64,000 bases of DNA from JALYOC01 sp036675345 (GTDB lineage Bacteria; Myxococcota; Myxococcia; Myxococcales; Myxococcaceae). The notes beneath the pieces were generated by a model that made no database searches, was not told the DNA's origin, and saw only the letters and a list, made by a program, of their open reading frames with translations. The translations under genes and the position numbers were made by a program. This document shows, one piece after another, positions 8,481-18,377 of this stretch. Position 1 is the first letter of the stretch; each line of letters begins with the position of its first letter. The DNA lies in the NCBI GenBank assembly GCA_036675345.1, contig JAKFFE010000048.1:1-64000 (forward strand), read 5' to 3'.

Positions 8481-9214
8481 CCGGGGAACATCCGGGAGAG
8501 CTCGGCGATCACTTCCTGGCGGTGGGCGTGGACGAAGGAGTGGTGCCCGGGGAAGACCCGGATCGTGCACCGCTCCGCCAGCTGGGACCAGGCCTCCAGC
8601 CGGGAGCGGATCCCCAGCGGATCCTCCTGGCCGCCAAAGGCGCTGACCGGGGTCTTCAGCGGTGGGCCGGGCTGGAAGCGGTAGCGGTTGTAGGCCCGGA
8701 AGTCGGCCCGGACCACCGGCAGCACCAGCTGCAGCAGCTCGGGGTGCTCCAGCACGTGGCGGGGCAGCCCATCCAGGCTCTCCAGGTAGCGGACCAGCGT
8801 CGGATCGTCCACCGACTCCTCCAGCACGTGGCGGGGCAGGTGGGGGGCAGCGGCCCCGGCGGGGATGAAGTGCAACGGCGGCCGTCCCGCGCGCTCCAGG
8901 CGCCGGCACAGCTCGAAGCCCACCAGGGCCCCGAAGCTGTGACCGAGGATGATCAGCGGCCGGGGCGGCAGCTCCTCCAGGGCGGCGGCCACCCCCTCCA
9001 CCAGCTCCTCCAGCGATCCGGCGGCGGGGTGGGAGAAGCGGGTCTCCCGCCCCGGGTACTGGACGCTGAGCAGCTCGAAGCGGACGGGCAGCTGCGGCAC
9101 CCAGGGGCGGAAGGAGGAGGCCGCGCCCCCGGCACAGGGAAGGCACAGCAGCCGCAGCTGCGCCTCCCCGTGGGGCCGGTGGTACGGAAACCAATGTGAC
9201 CCGACCAAAGCCAT
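8477..9214 (-). CDS. Type II (GrsT-like) thioesterase
   Basis: This 245-residue alpha/beta hydrolase is of the type II thioesterase family, which clears wrong or stalled acyl groups from carrier proteins in NRPS and PKS systems. The nucleophile elbow GHSFGA has Ser93, and the catalytic His is in PGHHS near 224. The LCLPCAGG and YPGRETR blocks are typical of GrsT-like enzymes. It is the first gene of the minus-strand operon with tldD/tldE and starts about 100 bases from a divergent gene. A type II thioesterase in an apparently ribosomal-peptide operon is odd. It may serve the NRPS encoded at 41958-48954, or act as a peptide hydrolase here. Confidence 0.88.
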   Translation of the reverse strand: MALVGSHWFPYHRPHGEAQLRLLCLPCAGGAASSFRPWVPQLPVRFELLSVQYPGRETRFSHPAAGSLEELVEGVAAALEELPPRPLIILGHSFGALVGFELCRRLERAGRPPLHFIPAGAAAPHLPRHVLEESVDDPTLVRYLESLDGLPRHVLEHPELLQLVLPVVRADFRAYNRYRFQPGPPLKTPVSAFGGQEDPLGIRSRLEAWSQLAERCTIRVFPGHHSFVHAHRQEVIAELSRMFPG

Positions 9215-9314
9215 GCGAACCCGGCAGAGGTTAGCAGGGCCCAGGCAGGCCGGGCGCCGTTCTCTGCCACCCGGCGCCCGCCGGTCCGGGAATGTGTGGG
9301 AAGTTCGGGCGCGC

Positions 9315-10820
9315 ATGCACCCTTCGGCCCCCGCTCCCCGCCAGCTGTGGATCATCCCTCCCCACCGGGACTCCACCCTGACCGCGGTGGAGGTTCCCGG
9401 CTGGTCGATGCTGGACCTGCAGCGGGCGTTCTGCGACCGGCTCCTCTCCCCTGCCGCCCTGGCCGCCGCGGCGGCCAACGCCCGGGCGGCACTGCGCGAA
9501 GCGGAGGCCCCCCAGCTGCTGCTGGAGCTGGAGGCGGCGCGCTGGGTGCTGGGGCGAGAGCGGGCCGGGGTCCACGCCCGGCTGCGCGCGCAGGGGGTGG
9601 CGCTGGCGGCGTTGACCCGATTCGGGCCGCTGCAGCTGACCCTGGACGATGTGCAGCTGCCCGGGGGCTCCACCGAACGCTCGGCCGACCTGCGCGCCTT
9701 CGCCCAGCGCCAGGACACCCCCTTCGAGCCGGAGCTGCAGCGCGCGGTGGAGGGGGTGCGGGGCGCGGCGCGGGTCCGGCTGCTGGTGGACTGCGACCAG
9801 CGGCTGCCCTTCGCCTTTGCCCTCCTCCAGCGGCTCTCCGGGGAGGAGCGGGCCCGGGTCCAGCTCTGCGGCCGCTTCGTGGAACGGCACCGCAACGTCC
9901 TCGGGTCCCAGCCGGGTTGGGAGGGGGTGCAACTGCTGGACGTTGCCCCCGGGTTCCAGGTGTCTGCCGGGCTGGCCTGGCGCTGGGAGGGAACCGCCGC
10001 CCCCGACTCGCCCTGGGCCGGCTACCTGTCCGCCGCCGCCCTGGCCCACGCCCCTGCGGAGTGCCAGGTGGCGGTGGTGCCCTTCCTGGCGCTGGAGCCC
10101 CAGCGGCTGCTGTCCCTGGAAGGGGAGTGGCTGTCCCGACCGCAGCTGGAGCGCCCGCGCCCCGGCCTGCGGGTGGTGGGGGAGTGGCACTTCGGTGCGC
10201 CCACGGTGGACGCCGCCGCGGCGGAGCAGACGGTGCGGCTGCTGGAGGATCCGGGTGGGTTTGACTGGGTGGGCGGCCTGCGGCGCTTCCACTGGGGTGG
10301 GGACCGCGGCGCCCCGCCCACCTTCGCCGGCCAGCCGCTGCGGCTGGGGGAACCGGCCCCCACCCTGGATCTGGGACGGGGGGTGCCGGTGCTGGCTCCG
10401 GCGGGGATGGAGGAGGAGGCGCTGCACCTGCTGGTGCGCGGAACCCTGGCCCGGCTGAGCGCCGGCGCGCGGCCCCCCAGCCCCGGACGGGTGGGGGGAG
10501 GGTTGTCCACGCTTCCTCCCCCGCCACTCCCTGCCGGGTCCGGCACCCACCTGGTCCTCGCGGAGGAGGCGGCGCTGGTGGAGCTGCCGGCGACGATGGA
10601 GGGCAAACCGCAACCCACCCTGGTGGGAGTGAACCTGCGCACCGGGGGGATGCTGGCGCTGGACGTCCGGCTGCGGCCGCACCTGGCGCCGCTGGAGCAA
10701 CCGTTGCAGACGGCGGAGGCCCTGGTCCGGCTGCCCCCGGCGCAGCGGGAGCGGATGATCACCGTCTTGCGGGAGCGGGGGATCCTCTCCGCGGTGGCCG
10801 AGCCTACAGGTAGCGTTTGA
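9315..10820 (+). CDS. Unrecognised 501-residue protein divergent from the TldD/E operon
   Basis: I do not recognise this protein. The ATG at 9315 is used. Residues 1-90 are Ala/Leu-rich and helical. An Ala/Arg-rich alpha/beta segment around 150-200 contains LLVDCDQRLPFAFALLQRL. The N-terminal IIPPHRDSTLTAVEVPG and the following segment look faintly like the start and cobalamin-binding half of B12-type radical SAM maturases, but no CxxxCxxC cluster is present. It is codon-biased like its neighbours, so it is very probably expressed. It is transcribed away from the thioesterase with about 100 bases between starts and overlaps mtnP tail-to-tail by 17 bases. It may be a partner of the adjacent peptide operon; this rests on position only. 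Confidence 0.6.
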   Translation: MHPSAPAPRQLWIIPPHRDSTLTAVEVPGWSMLDLQRAFCDRLLSPAALAAAAANARAALREAEAPQLLLELEAARWVLGRERAGVHARLRAQGVALAALTRFGPLQLTLDDVQLPGGSTERSADLRAFAQRQDTPFEPELQRAVEGVRGAARVRLLVDCDQRLPFAFALLQRLSGEERARVQLCGRFVERHRNVLGSQPGWEGVQLLDVAPGFQVSAGLAWRWEGTAAPDSPWAGYLSAAALAHAPAECQVAVVPFLALEPQRLLSLEGEWLSRPQLERPRPGLRVVGEWHFGAPTVDAAAAEQTVRLLEDPGGFDWVGGLRRFHWGGDRGAPPTFAGQPLRLGEPAPTLDLGRGVPVLAPAGMEEEALHLLVRGTLARLSAGARPPSPGRVGGGLSTLPPPPLPAGSGTHLVLAEEAALVELPATMEGKPQPTLVGVNLRTGGMLALDVRLRPHLAPLEQPLQTAEALVRLPPAQRERMITVLRERGILSAVAEPTGSV

Positions 10821-11664
10821 GCAGCGGGGCCAGCCGCTCGCGGGTGGCCGCCGGGATCGCCTCCCGGTTGGAGAAGATCGCCAGCCCCAGCGCGTCCTGG
10901 CAGCCGCAGCGCGGGTCGGCCTCCAGGGTGCGGGGGAGGGCGGCGCGGATCAGCTCCATCGCCTTCTGGGTGGCCGCCCGCAGGTTGGAGATCAGCTCCT
11001 CCAGCAGCGCCATCCGGTCCCGCCGTTCATCGTGCGGGCGCCAGCAGTCGTAGTCGGTGACCAGGCACACCGCGGCGTAGTGGAGCTCCGCCTCGCGGGC
11101 CAGCTTGGCCTCCGGCATCAGGGTCATCCCGATCAGGTCCGCGCCCATGCTGCGGTGCAGCAGGCTCTCGGCGCGGGTGGAGAACGCCGGCCCCTCCATG
11201 CACACGTAGGTCCCCTGGGGATGGACCGGCCCCGGGGCGGAGCTGCGCAGCACCTCCCGCAACGAACTGCAGAAGGGTGAGCCCAGCTCGGTGTGCACCG
11301 CCAGGCCGTCGAAGAAGGTGGGCTCGCGCCGGTAGGTCTTGTCGATGGTCTGGTCGGGGATCACCAGGCTGCGCGGGGGCAGCTCCTCCCGCAGGCTGCC
11401 GCAGGCGCCGCTGGCCAGCACGTGGGTCACCCCCAACTGCTTGAGCGCGAACAGGTTGGCCCGGTAGGGGACGGTGCCGGGGTGGAGCAGGTGCCCGGGG
11501 CCATGCCGGGCCAGCAGCGCCACCGGCACCCCCTCCACCTCGGTGAGGGTGATCGGCCCCGAGGGCCGGCCAAAGGGGGTCTCCACCTCCCGGAGCTCGC
11601 CTGTGCCCAGCGCGCCGAGCGCCTCCCCCAACCCCGTTCCGCCGATGATTCCCACCCGTCCCAT
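10804..11664 (-). CDS. mtnP: S-methyl-5'-thioadenosine phosphorylase
   Basis: This 286-residue enzyme is of the MTAP/PNP family. It phosphorolyses methylthioadenosine, a by-product of polyamine synthesis and other SAM chemistry, to adenine and 5-methylthioribose-1-phosphate. The N-terminal GIIGGTGL phosphate loop is diagnostic; ARHGPGH, the VLASGACGSL block, YVCMEGPAFSTRAE and GMTLMPEAKLARE follow in family order. It ends in convergent overlap with the gene at 9315. It lies 11 bases downstream of apt on the same strand and faces mtnA and the aldolase, so the complete set for methylthioadenosine salvage is grouped here. Some family members also cleave 5'-deoxyadenosine from radical SAM enzymes. 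Confidence 0.93.
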   Translation of the reverse strand: MGRVGIIGGTGLGEALGALGTGELREVETPFGRPSGPITLTEVEGVPVALLARHGPGHLLHPGTVPYRANLFALKQLGVTHVLASGACGSLREELPPRSLVIPDQTIDKTYRREPTFFDGLAVHTELGSPFCSSLREVLRSSAPGPVHPQGTYVCMEGPAFSTRAESLLHRSMGADLIGMTLMPEAKLAREAELHYAAVCLVTDYDCWRPHDERRDRMALLEELISNLRAATQKAMELIRAALPRTLEADPRCGCQDALGLAIFSNREAIPAATRERLAPLLKRYL

Positions 11665-11675
11665 CGGGTCTCCTC

Positions 11676-12209
11676 TCAGTACGCCAGCACCGCGTGGTGG
11701 GGGGTGCCGTTGAGCCTGGCGGCGCCCTCCAGAAAGCCCAGTTCGATCAGGAACGAGTAGCCCACCAGCACTCCCCCGGTGCGGACCGAGAGGCGGCCCA
11801 CCGCGCCGGCGGTGCCCCCGGTGGCGATCACATCATCCACCACCAGGATCCGCTCGCCGGGGAGGATGGCGTCCGCGTGCAGGTGGAGGGTGTCCACCCC
11901 GTACTCCAGCGCGTACTCCTCGCTCAGCGTCTGGTAGGGCAGCTTCCCCGGCTTGCGGGCGATCACCAGCCCCGCTCCCAGCCGGTCCGCCAGCGGCGCC
12001 GCGAACAGGAAGCCGCGGGATTCGATCCCCACCACCTTGGCGATCCGCTCCGGACGCCAGCGGGCCTCCATCAGGTCCAAGGTGGCCTTGAACAGCGGGG
12101 GGCTGGCCAGCAGCGGGGTGATGTCCTTGAACACGATCCCCGGCTTGGGGAAGTCAGGGATGTCGCGCACCGCATCCCGGAGCGCGGCCAGGTTCGCGGA
12201 AGGAGCCAT
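11676..12209 (-). CDS. apt: Adenine phosphoribosyltransferase
   Basis: This 177-residue purine salvage enzyme converts adenine and PRPP to AMP and pyrophosphate. The IPDFPKPGIVFKDITPLL start, GIESRGFLFAAPLA and the PRPP-binding motif VVDDVIATGGTA are all present. It is transcribed ahead of mtnP, whose product adenine is its substrate, and starts only 50 bases from the divergent mtnA. The pairing recycles the adenine half of methylthioadenosine while mtnA and the aldolase process the sugar half. Confidence 0.95.
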   Translation of the reverse strand: MAPSANLAALRDAVRDIPDFPKPGIVFKDITPLLASPPLFKATLDLMEARWRPERIAKVVGIESRGFLFAAPLADRLGAGLVIARKPGKLPYQTLSEEYALEYGVDTLHLHADAILPGERILVVDDVIATGGTAGAVGRLSVRTGGVLVGYSFLIELGFLEGAARLNGTPHHAVLAY

Positions 12210-12243
12210 GGCGGGATTGTACCGGGTCCTCGTCCCCTTGCCC

Positions 12244-12249
12244 TACTAT
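12244..12249 (+). promoter_or_regulatory. Possible -10 element of the mtnA operon
   Basis: TACTAT lies 10 bases before the mtnA ATG in the 50-base divergent gap with apt. TTGTAC at 12217-12222 is a poorly spaced -35 candidate (21 bases). If the -10 is used, the mRNA would be nearly leaderless. This is a weak call from motif similarity only. Confidence 0.3.
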
Positions 12250-12259
12250 CCGCGCCCAG

Positions 12260-13362
<1,103 letters not shown>

Positions 13363-13366
<4 letters not shown>

Positions 13367-14016
13367 GCCACTCCCTGCGGCAGGCGATCGTGGAGACCGC
13401 CCGGGCGATGAACGCCCGGGGGCTGAACTCCGGCACCTCCGGGAACGTCAGCGTCCGGCTGGGGCGGCGGATGCTGATCACCCCCACCGGGATGCCCTAC
13501 GACCAGCTGGGCCCGGGGGACGTGGTGGACGTGGCCTTCGACGGCAGCAGCCGCAGTGACCGGCTGCCCTCCAGCGAGTGGCCGATGCACAGCGAGCTGT
13601 TCCTGGCCCGGCCGGAGGTGGAGGCGATCGTCCACTGCCACCCTCCGTTCGGGACGGTGCTGGCCTGCCTGCGCAAGGAGATCCCCGCCTTCCACTACAT
13701 GGTGGCGATCGCCGGGGGGGACTCCATCCGCTGCGCGCCCTACGCCACCTTCGGGACCGCGGAGCTGGCGGCCAACGTGGCCCGGGCCCTGGAGGGCCGC
13801 AAGGCGTGTCTGCTGGCCAATCACGGGGCGCTGGCGGTGGGCGGCTCCCTGGAGGAGGCGCTGAAGATCGCCACCGAGGTGGAGAACCTGGCCGCGCAGT
13901 ATGCGCGGGCGCTGCAGGTCGGCGAGCCGGTGATCCTGGGTGCGGAAGAGATGGAGCGGGTGCGGGAGAAGTTCCGCACCTATGGCCAGGCCCGGCGCCG
14001 CGGCCGGGTGGCCTGA
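13363..14016 (+). CDS. Class II aldolase, probable methylthioribulose-1-phosphate aldolase
   Basis: This 217-residue zinc-dependent class II aldolase/adducin-family protein has NSGTSGNVSVR at the start, SSEWPMHSELF with a catalytic Glu, the paired zinc histidines in VHCHPPFG and the third in NHGAL. The fold alone allows fuculose-1-phosphate aldolase or MtnB dehydratase. Its translational coupling to mtnA, with mtnP and apt adjacent, favours the Ald2-type aldolase of the DHAP shunt. That enzyme splits 5-methylthioribulose-1-phosphate into dihydroxyacetone phosphate and methylthioacetaldehyde. MtnB remains an alternative, but no mtnC/mtnD genes follow. Confidence 0.85.
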
Positions 14017-14070
14017 GACGACCCGGCCGGCGCCGGAAAACTCCGGTCGCCGGCGGGGAGGATTGCGGGG

Positions 14071-14883
14071 CTACCGGCTGCGGGCTTCCAGCCAGCCCTT
14101 GGTGAACACCGAAGGCTGCAGCGGGCGCAGGTCGATCTGGGAGACGGTGAAGCGGGTGGAGTTCTCCTTCTCCAGCTCGTCGTAGATCACCGTCTGCTCG
14201 GCGTAATAGAAGTCACCCTTCTTGGACGGGCTGTGGACCTTCTTCCACTTGGGAGAGAGCACGGTGCGCAGCAGCTTGCCGTTCTCGGAGAAGTCCTGCT
14301 GCTTGAGCACGTTGCCGTTCTTGGCGTCCACCCACAGCTTGACCTGGGTGTAGGCCACCTGGGCGCCGTCCTTGGCGCGCAGATCGATCAGCTCCGTCTG
14401 CACCGCCCCCAGCTTCTCCTGCCCGGCGGCGGTGGCATTGAAGTTCTTGGCCCAGTGGGTCTGGTCGAAGTCGTCCGGCCGGCCGTCGGTCCCGCCCACC
14501 GCCTCCCGCGCGGTCCGGCGCTCCCAGCGGCCGATGGTGGCGTCGTAGAACCAGAGGTTCTCCTCGGCGTTGAGGTAGCCCTTGCCGGCCTCGGTCTTGG
14601 GGGCGGTGATCAGCAGCACCAGCTTGTTCTCGGTGTCCCGACGGTACAGCTGCAGCTGGCGGCGGCTCTTGCCGCTGGCCCGCTTCACCTCCGCCTGCAC
14701 CACCGCCCGGTAGTCACCGAAGGTGCGGGAACGCTCGTCGATCTGCTCCAGCAGCTTCTGGGTCTTGTCCGGCGCGGCGGCGACGGCCGGCGTCCCTGCG
14801 TCCTGGGCGAAGGTGGCGGGGGCGAGCAGCAGCAGCAGCGGGGGAAGGGCAGAGGAGAGGGAACGCAGCAGGGGATGGGTCAC
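14071..14883 (-). CDS. LolA-like outer-membrane lipoprotein-sorting protein
   Basis: This 270-residue secreted protein has a signal peptide of about 26 residues ending near TFAQ. The mature part resembles the LolA-like family often annotated as outer membrane lipoprotein-sorting protein: QLQLYRRDTENKLVLLITAP, NAEENLWFYDATIGRWERRT and VKLWVDAKNGNVLKQQDF. Such proteins are periplasmic carriers with an incomplete beta-barrel that accept lipid-like cargo. It lies 19 bases downstream of two FtsX-type permease genes on the same strand, a grouping known for LolCDE/MacB-like export systems. The cargo is unknown. Confidence 0.82.
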   Translation of the reverse strand: MTHPLLRSLSSALPPLLLLLAPATFAQDAGTPAVAAAPDKTQKLLEQIDERSRTFGDYRAVVQAEVKRASGKSRRQLQLYRRDTENKLVLLITAPKTEAGKGYLNAEENLWFYDATIGRWERRTAREAVGGTDGRPDDFDQTHWAKNFNATAAGQEKLGAVQTELIDLRAKDGAQVAYTQVKLWVDAKNGNVLKQQDFSENGKLLRTVLSPKWKKVHSPSKKGDFYYAEQTVIYDELEKENSTRFTVSQIDLRPLQPSVFTKGWLEARSR

Positions 14884-14902
14884 GGGTGTGTCCTTTCGGG
14901 AA

Positions 14903-16204
14903 TCAGGTGTGGGCGATGGCGAGGGCGGGCTGCAGACGGGCGGCGGACAGCGCCGGGAACAGCGACATGAACCCCAGGACCCCGGTGATCAGCACCGCGG
15001 AACCCAGCACTCCCAGGGGGTGGAGCTGGAACTGGAGGTGATCAGACATCAAGACCAACTGGGCGCCAATCGGCAGCGGGATCTGCGCCTGGTTGATGGC
15101 GGTGCCGATCCCCCAGCCCAGCAGCGCGCCGGTGAGGGTCCCGGCCAGGCCCAGCAGCAGGCCCTCGAACAGCACCATCCACATCACCGATCCCCGCCCC
15201 ATCCCCAGCGCCCGCAGGGCGCCGATCTCCCGGGTCCGGGCCTGGATGGCGATCCACATCGTGTTGGAGACTCCCAGGGAGATCAGCAGCACCAGGAAGG
15301 TGACGAGCAGCCCGCTGAGGACATTCATCCCCTTGAACACCCAGGCCAGCACCCCCTCCTCGTCCATCCAGGTGGAGAGGTCCAGCTTCTGCCCGGTCCA
15401 GTCCTGCTGGGTCAGCGGATCGAACTTCATCCAGTAGGCCATCGCCGGCTCATGGGGGAGGAGGCGGTGGCCGGCCTGCTCCAGGGCCGCTCGCAGCTGG
15501 GCGTGGGCCTCCGGAGCCCGGTCCGGATCCTGGAGGTAGATCTGCAGCAGGGTGGTGGTCCGGGAGTTGAGCAGGTACAGCCGCCGCCAGGTGGACTCGT
15601 CCACGAAGGTGGTGACGTTCCCCTCCAGCCCCATGTCCTTGGCGATCGCGCCCACCCGCACGTCCACCGCGTTGTAGGACCCGCGGAAGGTGGTGCTGGA
15701 GAGGGTCACCCGGTCCCCCACCTTCACCTTCAGCTTCTCGGCCTGGGCCTCGAACAGCAGCAGGTTGCCGGGGGACTGCAGCGCCGCCAGCTCCCCGGAG
15801 GAGATCCGCAAGGTCTTGGCCAGCAGCGGCTCGTCGGCCAGGTTGATCCCCACCAGGTCCTTCTTCTCCGAGCGGGTCTCGCTGACCACGGTGACGTAGC
15901 CGCCGCCCCGCGCCACCACGTGGTCCAGCCCGGGCAGCTTCCGGACCACCTCCAGCACCTGCTGGTAGTCGGTGATGATCGCCGAGATCTGCCCGGCGGT
16001 GGGCTTGAAGAACCCCACCACGTTCAGGTGGCCGGAGGAGAGCGCCATCCGGGAGGTGAGCACCGTGCTGCGGGCGCCGGCGGCGAGGCCGATCAGCAGG
16101 GCCAGCACCGCGGTGACCACCGCCACCACCGCCCCCAGCAGCAGGGTCCGCCCCGGGCGCTGGCCCAGGTTGCGGGCGGCAATCATCAGGATCCGGATCC
16201 ACAT
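14903..16204 (-). CDS. ABC transporter permease, LolC/FtsX type
   Basis: This 433-residue inner-membrane permease of the MacB/FtsX family has an N-terminal membrane segment at about 20-45, a large periplasmic domain (about 50-300) and three C-terminal membrane segments carrying the FtsX core, including TREIGALRALGMGRGSVMWMV. It starts four bases after the stop of a second permease gene. Together with the LolA-like gene downstream this looks like a lipoprotein or lipid export system. No ATP-binding subunit is encoded next to them. Confidence 0.88.
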   Translation of the reverse strand: MWIRILMIAARNLGQRPGRTLLLGAVVAVVTAVLALLIGLAAGARSTVLTSRMALSSGHLNVVGFFKPTAGQISAIITDYQQVLEVVRKLPGLDHVVARGGGYVTVVSETRSEKKDLVGINLADEPLLAKTLRISSGELAALQSPGNLLLFEAQAEKLKVKVGDRVTLSSTTFRGSYNAVDVRVGAIAKDMGLEGNVTTFVDESTWRRLYLLNSRTTTLLQIYLQDPDRAPEAHAQLRAALEQAGHRLLPHEPAMAYWMKFDPLTQQDWTGQKLDLSTWMDEEGVLAWVFKGMNVLSGLLVTFLVLLISLGVSNTMWIAIQARTREIGALRALGMGRGSVMWMVLFEGLLLGLAGTLTGALLGWGIGTAINQAQIPLPIGAQLVLMSDHLQFQLHPLGVLGSAVLITGVLGFMSLFPALSAARLQPALAIAHT

Positions 16205-16208
16205 ATCG

Positions 16209-18338
16209 CTACTCCTCCGCCTGCATCGCCCGGCGGGGGGACACCCGGGACGCCAACAGCGCCGGATAGAGGGTGGAGACCAGGCTCAGCCCCACCACCA
16301 CCGCCAGCGCGCCCAGGATGTGCGCCCCGCCGATGGAGGGATGGAGGCGGGGCCCGGCGAAGAAGAAGGACAGCTGTTCGTGCGGGGCCGGCAGTCCCAC
16401 CTTCCCCAACCAGCCCACCACCGCGCCGGCCAGCAGCACTCCCAGCCCTCCGGCCACCGTGCCCAGCAGCAGGGTCTCGGCCAGGATCATCAGCACCACG
16501 AAGGGCCGCTGCACCCCCAGGGCGCGCAGGGTGCCGATCTCCTGGGTCCGGCGCAGGGCGTTGAGCACCAGGGTGTTGTTCATGATCAACAAGGTCACCA
16601 GGAACAGCACCAGCACCGCGAACAGCAGCGCCCCGCCCACCACTCCGGCGAAGTTCCCCAGCACCCCGGCCGCCTTCCGCCAGGGCACCGCCCGCACCGG
16701 CAGCCCGGCCTGCTGGCCCGCAGCCTCGATCGCCGCCACCGCCTCCTCCTCCCGGGAGGGATCCTCCAGCAGCACCGCAGCGTGCAGGGCCAGGCCCTGG
16801 GACATCTCCTGGGGCGTGTACTGGCGGGCCAGCAGCGCCTCGGTTCCCTCCCCCTCCCGGACGAAGACCTCCTCCTCGATGGCGGAGGACTCCCCCTCCA
16901 CCACCTGGACGCTGCCTTCCCCGAACAGGGCGCCCTCCGCCTCCTCCCGGGACAGCATCGGCGCCTCGGACAGCTCCCGCAGCTCCTGCTGGGACTCCTC
17001 ATCCAGCAGCCCGTACAGCTGCCGGAAGGAGACCAGGTCCATCAGGTGGATGGCGCCGGCCAGGTCCGCCTTCTCCATCCCCTGGAACTCGAAGGTGCCG
17101 TACAGCTTGAGGGGGGCGGACTGCAGATAGCCGTTCTCGGTGAGGGACTTCACGTAGAACACCTCCCCCACCCCCACCCGGTACAGCCGGACCAGCGGCG
17201 CGATGTGCTGGTAGAAGAACTGGTACCGGTCCTGGAAGTTGGCGTCGTCGGTGGTGAGCAGCGCGGAGAGGAGATCTCCCAGCCGCTCCCCCTCCAGCCG
17301 CAGCTCCTCCCGCAGACGGCGTTCCAGCTCCCGGGCCCGGGGACCGTGCAGCTGGAACACCAGCTCGCGGGTGTTGGTCTGGTTGTCGCGGACCATCCGC
17401 TGCAGGTCCGGGTTGTCGCGGATCGTCTCCCCCTCCGCCAGGGCGGCCCGCAGCAGGTCCAGCCGGCGGGCGGTCTTCAACTTCAGGCTGTCCTCGTGGA
17501 AGAGCCGGGAGAGCAGCACCCCCCGCCGCCCGGCCGGGACCGCCTCTCCCTCCACGATCCGCAGCCGGTCAAACGCGCGCTGGAAGGCGGGGAGATCGGT
17601 GCCCAGCAGGCGCAGGAAGGTGGTGGGCGGATCGGACATCAACGGCGCCACCCGGTTCTCCATCAGCTCCAGCGCCTCGAAGGGGGCCTGGTCGAAGCCG
17701 GCCCAGAACTGTGGCCGGTTCGCCTCGGCCAGGGCCTGCAGCTGCAGCGGTTCGTACACCTCGTCGGAGGCCAGGGCGGTGGTGCGCTGCAGCTCCTCCT
17801 CCAGGTTGACCAGCAGGGCCTGGACCTCGGCCTTCTTCTCCCGGTAGCGGTCGCCCACCGGGAGAGCGGCGCCGGACCTCAGCTGGTTGGCGAGGATCCG
17901 CAGGTCACCCAGGGCCACGTCCAGCGCGTTGCCGGTGGCCAGGGTCCCCACCAGCACCCCCATCGGCACCACCTGCTTCACGTTGGGCAAGGGGGCGATC
18001 ACCTCCCGCCACTTCTCGAAGTGGGGGATGGGGGCCAGGTCGGGGACGTTGTCCGGGGCCCCCCACAGCTCCAGCTCATCCAGCGACTGGGAGGAGTAGA
18101 CCTGGACGTCCCCGGCCACGCTGCCGCTGATGCTGCGGCGCATCGCATCGTCGATGCTGCTCAACAGCCCGGTCCCCAGGGTGAGGATGAAGGTCCCCAC
18201 CACCATCAACACCGCGATCGCCAGGTTGGTGCGGTTGGTGACCAGATTTCGGCCCGCGAGCAGGAGCAGCAGACCGGTTCGTCCGTACACGAGCAGCACC
18301 TCTAGGAGCGGCGGGGCGAGAGAAAGGAGCGCCACCAT
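16209..18338 (-). CDS. Large FtsX-type ABC permease
   Basis: This 709-residue permease pairs with the one downstream. A membrane segment lies at about 30-60, a periplasmic region of about 480 residues follows, and the C-terminal FtsX core includes RRTQEIGTLRALGVQRPFVV and the motif LLMGT-like LLLGTVAGGLGVLLAG. The periplasmic domain is much larger than in LolC/LolE and contains a charged coiled segment (EKKAEVQALLVNLEEELQR). It is the first gene of a three-gene set ending with the LolA-like protein. Only 39 bases separate it from carB upstream, so it could be read through from carAB. Confidence 0.85.
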   Translation of the reverse strand: MVALLSLAPPLLEVLLVYGRTGLLLLLAGRNLVTNRTNLAIAVLMVVGTFILTLGTGLLSSIDDAMRRSISGSVAGDVQVYSSQSLDELELWGAPDNVPDLAPIPHFEKWREVIAPLPNVKQVVPMGVLVGTLATGNALDVALGDLRILANQLRSGAALPVGDRYREKKAEVQALLVNLEEELQRTTALASDEVYEPLQLQALAEANRPQFWAGFDQAPFEALELMENRVAPLMSDPPTTFLRLLGTDLPAFQRAFDRLRIVEGEAVPAGRRGVLLSRLFHEDSLKLKTARRLDLLRAALAEGETIRDNPDLQRMVRDNQTNTRELVFQLHGPRARELERRLREELRLEGERLGDLLSALLTTDDANFQDRYQFFYQHIAPLVRLYRVGVGEVFYVKSLTENGYLQSAPLKLYGTFEFQGMEKADLAGAIHLMDLVSFRQLYGLLDEESQQELRELSEAPMLSREEAEGALFGEGSVQVVEGESSAIEEEVFVREGEGTEALLARQYTPQEMSQGLALHAAVLLEDPSREEEAVAAIEAAGQQAGLPVRAVPWRKAAGVLGNFAGVVGGALLFAVLVLFLVTLLIMNNTLVLNALRRTQEIGTLRALGVQRPFVVLMILAETLLLGTVAGGLGVLLAGAVVGWLGKVGLPAPHEQLSFFFAGPRLHPSIGGAHILGALAVVVGLSLVSTLYPALLASRVSPRRAMQAEE

Positions 18339-18377
18339 AGAACAGGAGCGGCGGACAGGGAGGCCCCTTGCGTGCGT

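Noticed and set aside
5650..9214. Microcin B17-like azole peptide cluster
   Set aside because: TldD/TldE are shared with microcin B17, but the peptide tail has no Cys/Ser/Thr and no YcaO cyclodehydratase or dehydrogenase gene is in the window.
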